Source: JAWPMT01 sp965215825
GTDB taxonomy: Bacteria; Bacteroidota; Bacteroidia; Cytophagales; Cyclobacteriaceae
Assembly (NCBI GenBank): GCA_965215825.1
Contig: CBDCEM010000003.1
Span: 1,736,001-1,800,000, forward strand
Length of the DNA stretch: 64,000 bases
Direction: 5' to 3'
Shown here: positions 59,612-64,000 of the stretch, piece after piece
Layout of the letters: each line of letters begins with the position of its first letter
Position numbering within the stretch: position 1 is the stretch's first letter
Notes under the pieces: generated by a model
The model's database searches: none
What the model saw: only the letters and a program-made list of their open reading frames with translations
Told to the model about the DNA's origin: nothing
Program-made: the position numbers and the translations under genes

Positions 59612-59986
59612 ATGAAAGGCCAAAACCTACTAATGAAAATTGACTCCTTAAGTGTAGGAGATTTATCATCATATTTTTTAGAAAATGGTATTAAACAAAA
59701 TACTGTTGACACCATTTTAGCTGAAAACCTTGACGAACAAGAAATAACGGATAGGCAATGGAAAGTTAAAGAGGCATTTAATAGAATTATTATGCCATTG
59801 GGAATTGGTATGAAGATTTTATACTTCTTTATTCCTTTTGGAAAGTTTATCTCTTTCACGGAAGAGGGACCAAAATATCTAGAAAACGGATATTTCCGCA
59901 GAGAGAAACAATTTCTAATTTCATCTTGGCTTGGTCTATTATTTTATCTGACACTCATTTTGTCAGTAAAATTCATTTCAGGATAA
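59612..59986 (+). CDS. Small membrane protein, candidate immunity protein
   Basis: ATG 59612 lies one base after the RHS stop; in-frame ATGs at 59585 and 59603 (overlapping) and at 59633 are alternatives. The protein is about 124 residues. The N-terminal half is acidic and helical (SLSVGDLSSYFLENGIKQ, VDTILAENLDEQEI). The C-terminal half has two hydrophobic stretches: IIMPLGIGMKILYFFIPFG, and WLGLLFYLTLILSVKFI at the end. Position directly after the RHS tip, small size and AT-rich composition fit an immunity gene for a membrane-active toxin. No family is recognised, so this rests on position. Confidence 0.6.
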   Translation: MKGQNLLMKIDSLSVGDLSSYFLENGIKQNTVDTILAENLDEQEITDRQWKVKEAFNRIIMPLGIGMKILYFFIPFGKFISFTEEGPKYLENGYFRREKQFLISSWLGLLFYLTLILSVKFISG

Positions 59987-60020
59987 AATTCTCTTAGTTA
60001 AATCTTAAGCCTAAAGGTTC

Positions 60021-60050
60021 TAAGCCCTTTGCAACAATGTGAAGGGCTTA
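60021..60050 (+). terminator. Hairpin after the candidate immunity gene
   Basis: A perfect 9-bp inverted repeat TAAGCCCTT (60021-60029) / AAGGGCTTA (60042-60050), 35 bp after the stop codon at 59986. No strong T-run follows, so it may be an intrinsic terminator of moderate strength. Confidence 0.45.
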
Positions 60051-60135
60051 CTAATTATTGAGTATCAAGAATGAGAGAAGGAATAAAAATGGATGTATCC
60101 CCCCCCAACTAGGCGTAGTTTATAAAATAAGAACT

Positions 60136-60168
60136 GAGCGTAGCATTCGCTACGCTCTTATATTTTCT
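60136..60168 (+). terminator. Intrinsic terminator
   Basis: A perfect 9-bp stem GAGCGTAGC (60136-60144) / GCTACGCTC (60149-60157) with a 4-base loop is followed by TTATATTTTCT. This is a good rho-independent terminator, probably the true end of the RHS/immunity transcript. Confidence 0.65.
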
Positions 60169-60202
60169 GCTATCCTAGCAGTAAAAAGCAGTATTTCTCT
60201 AA

Positions 60203-60382
60203 GTATCTATAACCAATCATTATCTGGGCAATCAATTGACCCGGGTGGAAGATGCAGCAAGCAACACTCAGGGTTTTGAGGACGTTACATCAGTATTTTT
60301 AGGCCCTCCAGTGCTCGATCGGACGGTCGCACCGCCTGGGATTCCTGATTATGCCATGTGCGCCTGCGGTCAGTTACTCTAA
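60203..60382 (+). pseudogene. RHS/YD-repeat relic
   Basis: One frame is open from 60203 to TAA 60380. It reads NHYLGNQLTRVEDAASN, then TQGFEDV, then a divergent 25-residue end with CAC. The first part matches the YD-repeat pattern of the intact RHS gene, where SGNQLSSVADDSP is followed by LGFEDGSS. It has no start codon and sits alone, so it looks like a leftover piece of an earlier or displaced RHS gene end. Confidence 0.5.
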
Positions 60383-60437
60383 CCAATTTTTGATTGGAAA
60401 AGGAGTGATCGTAATTAAGGCTCTCCTGAAATGAAAA

Positions 60438-60457
60438 AAGCTGCGATAAAGCAGCTT
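60438..60457 (-). terminator. Intrinsic terminator of the displaced tRNA end
   Basis: On the minus strand AAGCTGC, a 6-base loop and GCAGCTT are followed directly by TTTTC, giving a run of six T. It lies 6 bp after the 3' end of the tRNA fragment, where the terminator of the original tRNA gene would be. Confidence 0.75.
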
Positions 60458-60463
60458 ATGTAG

Positions 60464-60510
60464 TGGGCCCTGCTGGGCTCGAACCAGCGACCACCTGATT
60501 ATGAGTCAAA
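60464..60510 (-). repeat. 3' half of a CAU-anticodon tRNA, attachment-site copy of an integrated element
   Basis: Read on the minus strand the 47 bases are the anticodon arm, variable loop, T arm and acceptor 3' strand of a tRNA. The anticodon is CAU (60501-60503) in a CTCATAA loop, the T arm is GCTGG-TTCGAGC-CCAGC, and the acceptor is AGGGCCC with discriminator A. The D arm and 5' acceptor strand are missing: the DNA to the right does not pair. CAU anticodon means tRNA-Met or tRNA-Ile2. This is the pattern left when an element integrates in the anticodon loop-to-3'-end region of a tRNA gene. The intact tRNA should then lie at the far, right-hand end of the element beyond the window. Confidence 0.8.
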
Positions 60511-60630
60511 TAATATACGAATTTTAAAGAGCCTGAGAGAAACCAAAATGAGATATATAACACTGATTTACAATAAGTTATGATTTAATTTTCATTTTTT
60601 TCAGATTCTTAAAAACTCTTTTGTACTTCA

Positions 60631-60671
60631 AAAAGCATCCGAAAAGCATCCGAACTTTTGTTATATCTTTG
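60631..60671 (+). promoter_or_regulatory. Integrase promoter region with tandem 11-bp repeat
   Basis: Two exact head-to-tail copies of AAAAGCATCCG (60631-60641, 60642-60652) lie just upstream of a consensus -7 box TATCTTTG (60664-60671, TAnnTTTG), 28 bp before the integrase ATG. No clear -33 TTTG is seen at the right spacing, so activation through the repeats, or binding of the recombinase itself, is possible. Confidence 0.5.
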
Positions 60672-60699
60672 CGTTAGCCACTAGAAAATAATCATAATC

Positions 60700-62004
60700 A
60701 TGGCAACATCAAAACTAATGCTAGATAAAGATATCCATTACAGAAAGGAGGTTGAGCCCGAAAAAGATCAATCGTTTCCTCTTATTTTAAGGATTTCACA
60801 TCGTAGCAAAAAGAAGTACATACAGACAGGATATCATGTCAAAGAAGATGAATGGGATGCTGGAACCGGAAGGGTAACAAAGACCTTTCAAAATTCAGGT
60901 AGAGTGAATGCAAAAATTGCAACAATGCTAGCCATATCACTCGATATTGTATCACTACCAAAAGATGTCCTCAGAAAGATGAACGTCTTACAAGTTGCTG
61001 AATTAGTCCAAACCAAAATTAATGAAGCATTTGAAGTTGTTATACCAAAACCTGTACTGGAAGAGATCACAGGAACTACGCTAGAGGCTTATAGCAAAAA
61101 AGTAGTTGAAAGATATCGAAAGGCAAAAAGACATGGTATGGCCGATTCCTTTGAACAGGCGGTTGATGCTCTTGTTAGATTCAATGGAGGGGTCGATATA
61201 GCTATGTCTCGGATAACTGAAACATTTCTGGAAGACCTGGAGGCTGATTGGTTGGGCAGAGGGAATAAATTGGGTGGTTTGGGTGTGCATCTAAGAGCAA
61301 TTAGAAGAATATGCAACTTGGCCATTAAAGATGAAGACACAGAGTTAACAACTGACAACTATCACTTTGGAAGTCACGGGTATTCAATAAAAAAGGGTAA
61401 GAGTAAAAAACGTGCAATCAGCCTAGATTACATTCAGGTACTACGAGATTTTGATTATGAAGTAGGTTCACCTTTATGGCATCACAGGAACTACTTTCTC
61501 TTTTCATTTAACCTTCGAGGAATGAACTTCGCCGACCTTGCTTTTCTTACTTTGGAGAATCTTGAAGATGATAGATTGGTGTATGAACGAAAGAAAACAA
61601 GAAGAGGCGATAACGTCAAAACGTTCAATATTAAGCTCACCAATGAAGCGAAATCCATCCTTACTATATACACGAAAGGTAAGAAGAGGAATGATCTTAT
61701 ATTTCCAATTTTAACCGATGTTATCAATTGTGGAGACGATAGACAGATTCATGAGGTGAAGAAGATGAAATTAGCTAACCATAACAGACGCTTGACAAAA
61801 ATTGCAAAAGACATTGGCTTAGAAGGCAAATTGACAACTTACGTAGCTAGACATACTTTCGCAACTGCCGGTCTTTATAAAGGTGTTTCAAAAACTCAAA
61901 TTGGTGAGATGATGGGACACACAAGTGCAGTTACCACAGAAGCATATTTTGATGAATTTGACAAGGAAGTGCTTGATGAGGCAGCAGATGTCATTTTTCA
62001 ATAG
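60700..62004 (+). CDS. Tyrosine recombinase (integrase)
   Basis: The 434-residue protein has the Bacteroidota integrase layout. An N-terminal arm-binding-like segment (about 1-50, ILRISHRSKKKYIQTGYHV, DEWDAGTGRV) is followed by an SAM-like core-binding domain (about 120-215) and the catalytic domain (about 240-434). Catalytic residues include R in LRGMNFADLAF, YVARHTFAT (the Y-x-x-R-H variant of H-x-x-R usual in this group), GHTS and the nucleophile Tyr in TEAYFDEF. It inserts and excises the element at the tRNA attachment site located 190 bp upstream. It is the first gene inside the element. Confidence 0.9.
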   Translation: MATSKLMLDKDIHYRKEVEPEKDQSFPLILRISHRSKKKYIQTGYHVKEDEWDAGTGRVTKTFQNSGRVNAKIATMLAISLDIVSLPKDVLRKMNVLQVAELVQTKINEAFEVVIPKPVLEEITGTTLEAYSKKVVERYRKAKRHGMADSFEQAVDALVRFNGGVDIAMSRITETFLEDLEADWLGRGNKLGGLGVHLRAIRRICNLAIKDEDTELTTDNYHFGSHGYSIKKGKSKKRAISLDYIQVLRDFDYEVGSPLWHHRNYFLFSFNLRGMNFADLAFLTLENLEDDRLVYERKKTRRGDNVKTFNIKLTNEAKSILTIYTKGKKRNDLIFPILTDVINCGDDRQIHEVKKMKLANHNRRLTKIAKDIGLEGKLTTYVARHTFATAGLYKGVSKTQIGEMMGHTSAVTTEAYFDEFDKEVLDEAADVIFQ

Positions 62005-62041
62005 TCATTACATTTATAATTTCTCAAAAATCATATTTACA

Positions 62042-62641
62042 ATGAAAAGTTTAATCAAATCCGAATGGTTCGGGATAGTTTCTCTGGTCATAATTTTGAC
62101 TCCTCAAATCGCACATTCTGTTTACATATTTGAAATAAACAGTCAATACGATAATCCTTGGTTCGCATGGTGTTACGCAATTGGTGTTGATCTGGCCATC
62201 CTTATATTTACGGTGTCTGGATGGAAGAAAACCGCATTGGTTTATTTAGCTGCAACCCTGGCCACCAACATAATTTACTTCTGGTCAAAACCCAACTTGG
62301 AAATTTCGATTCTCATATCCGTACTACAGGCTGGAACAATCTACGCTTTCAGCCATCTATACACAGAGCATAGCCATGAGAAAGAGGAAACCGCAAAGAA
62401 AGCGCAAGAGCCAAGTGCTTCAGAGCGGTATGAAATCGCCAAAGCGCAAGGTATCCACATAGAAGCGCAACCATACAAGTGCCCACAGTGCGGTTATACA
62501 ACGGCAACTTCAAAAAAACTGAACGGTCATATTAGTGGTCATAAGCAAAAAGGTGATTGGGTAGAAGACGGATATAAAGATTGGGAAAAACAGAATCATA
62601 GAAGAGCGTTGATCGTCCGAAAATTAGAAATGGCAGCTTAA
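62042..62641 (+). CDS. Four-helix membrane protein with C-terminal C2H2 zinc finger
   Basis: ATG 62042 is chosen because longer in-frame starts overlap the integrase and lack hydrophobic context. The 199-residue protein has four hydrophobic helices at about 9-30, 40-59, 63-81 and 88-107. A charged linker follows (HEKEETAKKAQEPSASE), then a finger with exact C-x2-C-x12-H-x3-H spacing: C147, C150, H163, H167 (YKCPQCGYTT, LNGHISGH). A basic tail ends the protein. I do not recognise the family. The finger would face the cytoplasm and could bind DNA, RNA or protein near the membrane. It follows the integrase by 37 bp, and a strong terminator follows 58 bp after its stop. Confidence 0.65.
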   Translation: MKSLIKSEWFGIVSLVIILTPQIAHSVYIFEINSQYDNPWFAWCYAIGVDLAILIFTVSGWKKTALVYLAATLATNIIYFWSKPNLEISILISVLQAGTIYAFSHLYTEHSHEKEETAKKAQEPSASERYEIAKAQGIHIEAQPYKCPQCGYTTATSKKLNGHISGHKQKGDWVEDGYKDWEKQNHRRALIVRKLEMAA

Positions 62642-62698
62642 ACACCAGTGTTATAATTCAAATGGCCCGATCAGAGGTTTTTGAATACTATAAGTTGT

Positions 62699-62730
62699 AA
62701 GTCGAGAGGGTAGTTTCTTTCGACTTTTTA
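62699..62730 (+). terminator. Intrinsic terminator after the zinc-finger gene
   Basis: AAGTCGA (62699-62705) pairs with TCGACTT (62720-62726), extendable by four mostly wobble pairs to about 11 bp. It is followed by the T-rich tract TTTATTT. It ends the integrase/zinc-finger transcript. Confidence 0.75.
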
Positions 62731-62771
62731 TTTGCCCTGTCTTGAACAAAAGCATTACCTCAAATTATCCT

Positions 62772-62779
62772 TATCTTTG
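62772..62779 (+). promoter_or_regulatory. -7 box TATCTTTG upstream of the candidate RNA
   Basis: A perfect TAnnTTTG octamer, identical to the integrase -7 box. No plus-strand ORF follows, but a structured segment begins about 10 bp downstream, close to the expected transcription start. A -33 TTTG at the ideal spacing is not visible. Confidence 0.45.
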
Positions 62780-62786
62780 AAAACAG

Positions 62787-62872
62787 TAACCCTTCGCATG
62801 GTTTCGGGGAATGGAAACCAGCCGAAATGCTTTTGTAAATATGAGCATTGAGAAAACCTAAACGAAGGGATT
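62787..62872 (+). ncRNA. Candidate structured small RNA
   Basis: About 85 bases are closed by a perfect 7-bp helix, CCCTTCG (62790-62796) / CGAAGGG (62863-62869). Inside, GGTTTC/GAAACC can form one hairpin. GCAT-TTTCGG with CCGAAATGC can form a longer alternative that excludes it. A third small helix, ATGCT/AGCAT, surrounds an AT-rich loop. The segment starts where transcription from the TATCTTTG box should start and has no coding frame. It matches no RNA family I can name; a regulatory or element-specific RNA is inference. Confidence 0.4.
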
Positions 62873-62909
62873 ACTACTCTTACAATATCATTAAGTTTAA
62901 AGGTGATAA

Positions 62910-63203
62910 TTAAACTTTGAAATAAACCTCCTTACTCAATGCAAAAACAAATAGTGGATTTATCTTCCAATCCAAGACAACAGTATAAAGAAGATTTCCG
63001 CTGACATCAACTAGTCCTCTCTTAATATTGTCCACATGCCCCCTATGATATCCATAATGCTCTGAAAAATGTTTCTTACTTTCGAAATGTTGATCCTGAA
63101 TAAGCCTGTCAACAATTTTCACAAACTGAGAACTAATAACATCCTTCTCAGTTAATCCAGAGGCTGATATTTTTTTAAATACAACGGAATCAATCTTATT
63201 CAT
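62910..63203 (-). CDS. Small HTH-like regulator
   Basis: ATG 63203 (MNKIDS) is preferred over TTG 63218 and gives 97 residues. The central part KKHFSEHYGYHRGHVDNIKRG has the shape of a helix-turn-helix in which GYHRGHVDNIKRG is the recognition helix, followed by NLLYTVVLDWKINPLFVFA as in small phage-type regulators. It lies 74 bp after the coiled-coil regulator gene on the same strand. Two exact ATGGGGGCA repeats in that gap may be its operator or that of its neighbour. Probably controls element genes. Confidence 0.55.
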   Translation of the reverse strand: MNKIDSVVFKKISASGLTEKDVISSQFVKIVDRLIQDQHFESKKHFSEHYGYHRGHVDNIKRGLVDVSGNLLYTVVLDWKINPLFVFALSKEVYFKV

Positions 63204-63224
63204 ATCATTTTTTTTCAAATAATT

Positions 63225-63269
63225 ATGGGGGCATAAGATTAAAGATCAGCCTTATCAAGCATGGGGGCA
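63225..63269. promoter_or_regulatory. Two 9-bp direct repeats, possible operator
   Basis: ATGGGGGCA occurs at 63225-63233 and again at 63261-63269, 36 bp apart. Both lie in the short gap upstream of the small HTH gene and downstream of the other regulator. G-runs are rare in this AT-rich element, so the pair stands out as a likely binding site for one of the two regulators. Confidence 0.4.
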
Positions 63270-63277
63270 AATCATGA

Positions 63278-64000
63278 CTATTTCTTAGAAATTTCGTCTT
63301 TGAGAGCTATTATTTCTCTCATTGCAGCAAGTTCTGAGTTCTTTGCTATCAATTCATTCTCTTTTGCTAATCTTTCACGCTCCCTTGCTTCTCGTTCACT
63401 CTTCATAAGGGTTTCAACTTGCCTCTTCAATGCAACCAATTGCTCTCTATAGCCGTCTGAAATTTTTTTTATATCCTCTGCCTTCTTCTCAATGTCCTCA
63501 AATACTTTACTAACCTCTTTTTGCACATCTGGTGGAACTTTATTGATAATCTTTTTGGCTGTCATGATGTGATTGGTAATATCACCATTTATCTCACCAC
63601 TATATACATTTCCACCATTAGCATTTTTACCTTTAACCTTGATTGTTGTGTTAGAACTCCCGCTTTTACCCTTACTATCTACTGTTTCAACTGATGCAAT
63701 GAAATCCACCGGATTGTATTCAAATTCAGCCTTTTCCGAATAAAACCACTCAATATCCAACCTAAAGGTCTTAGCGAAAATTTTTATTTGATCCCTTGTA
63801 ACCCCTCTCTTACTCTTCTTGATTTGAGCAATTAGCTTACGATCACTACTAAGCATTAAGCTCAGTGCATTTGCAGATGTTGGCTTAATTCCATAACTCT
63901 CATTTTTTTGCAATACAATATTGACTGCCTGCAAGAACTTAAAATCTTCCTCACGTAGCTCATAACTGCCTGATTGTCTGCTACCTTCTTCTGTGTCCTT
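63278..64000 (-). CDS. Phage-repressor-like protein with C-terminal coiled coil (5' partial)
   Basis: The frame stays open to the window edge on the minus strand; upstream of the TTG at 63934, the residues SYELREEDFKFLQAVN continue naturally. The true start therefore probably lies beyond 64000. The visible N-terminal region (LSLMLSSDRKLIAQIKKSKRG, then QIKIFAKTFRLDIEWFYSE) has a repressor-type HTH layout. The middle is beta-prone with repeated Gly/Asn (KGKNANGGNVYSGEINGDI). The C-terminal 90 residues are a long charged coiled coil (LVALKRQVETLMKSEREARE). A self-associating regulator of the element is the simplest reading. Confidence 0.6.
   Translation of the reverse strand, partial: KDTEEGSRQSGSYELREEDFKFLQAVNIVLQKNESYGIKPTSANALSLMLSSDRKLIAQIKKSKRGVTRDQIKIFAKTFRLDIEWFYSEKAEFEYNPVDFIASVETVDSKGKSGSSNTTIKVKGKNANGGNVYSGEINGDITNHIMTAKKIINKVPPDVQKEVSKVFEDIEKKAEDIKKISDGYREQLVALKRQVETLMKSEREARERERLAKENELIAKNSELAAMREIIALKDEISKK

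Noticed and set aside
60058..60279. 73-codon plus-strand frame after the immunity candidate
   Set aside because: It starts with TTG, runs through a strong terminator hairpin and is out of frame with the RHS-like relic that explains part of the segment.
60464..60510. Complete tRNA gene
   Set aside because: The D arm and 5' acceptor strand are absent from the adjoining sequence; only the anticodon arm through the 3' end is present.
62787..62872. Retron-type msr-msd RNA
   Set aside because: The structured segment is suggestive, but no reverse transcriptase is encoded in the visible part of the element.

Overview
The window looks like chromosomal DNA of a Bacteroidota bacterium, probably a marine-type Cytophagales relative. 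Four things support this. Large secreted proteins end in type IX secretion (T9SS) C-terminal sorting domains. Promoter-like elements of the TAnnTTTG type are present. The YD/RHS proteins carry the Bacteroidota-style DUF6443-like head. The OmpP1/FadL porin, DoxX-like and TPR proteins have Bacteroidota character. Genus cannot be read from the sequence.

Layout. (1) 1-8.2 kb: two T9SS cargo proteins on the + strand. One is a 5'-truncated FG-GAP/VCBS adhesin-like protein with ten almost identical 147-bp tandem units. The other is a peptidase M60-like (mucin-type glycopeptidase) protein. (2) 8.6-14.5 kb: an XRE regulator, a small lipoprotein plus TPR membrane protein pair, an alpha-amylase lipoprotein broken by a frameshift, an outer-membrane protein broken by an in-frame TAG, and a DoxX-like protein. 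(3) 14.9-19.0 kb: a response regulator and histidine kinase pair, a STAS-like protein and a FadL-type porin. (4) 19.2-50.3 kb: one long minus-strand gene train of 18 genes, read from 50.3 kb down to 19.2 kb. In reading order it has two GT4 glycosyltransferases, a MurJ/Wzx-like flippase, two more GT4 enzymes, an ATP-grasp protein, a radical SAM/SPASM protein, a discrete acyl carrier protein, a fatty-acid-hydroxylase-type membrane enzyme, a GT-B glycosyltransferase and a Gfo/Idh/MocA oxidoreductase. Then come PKS (KS-AT-KR-ACP-degenerate carrier-sulfotransferase), NRPS (C-A-PCP), PKS (KS-AT-KR-ACP-alpha/beta-hydrolase), a second alpha/beta-hydrolase, a MacB/FtsX-like permease and an ABC-2 ATPase/permease pair. 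I infer a pathway for a glycosylated, possibly sulfated polyketide-peptide (glycolipid or lipoglycopeptide) that is flipped and exported. It has no canonical thioesterase, no phosphopantetheinyl transferase and no pathway regulator in the window.

(5) 51.0-60.4 kb: a + strand YD/RHS locus. It has a tail-fibre-like secreted protein, a YD-repeat shell protein, an RHS protein with a 244-residue unrecognised C-terminal tip, a small membrane protein in the immunity position, and a short RHS relic. (6) 60.46-64.0 kb: the left end of an integrated mobile element that runs off the window. The 3' half of a CAU-anticodon tRNA, with its own terminator, marks the attachment site. Inside it are a tyrosine recombinase, a four-helix membrane protein with a perfect C2H2 zinc finger, a candidate structured RNA under a Bacteroidota -7 box, and two repressor-like proteins.

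All family calls are by eye from motifs; no database search was run.
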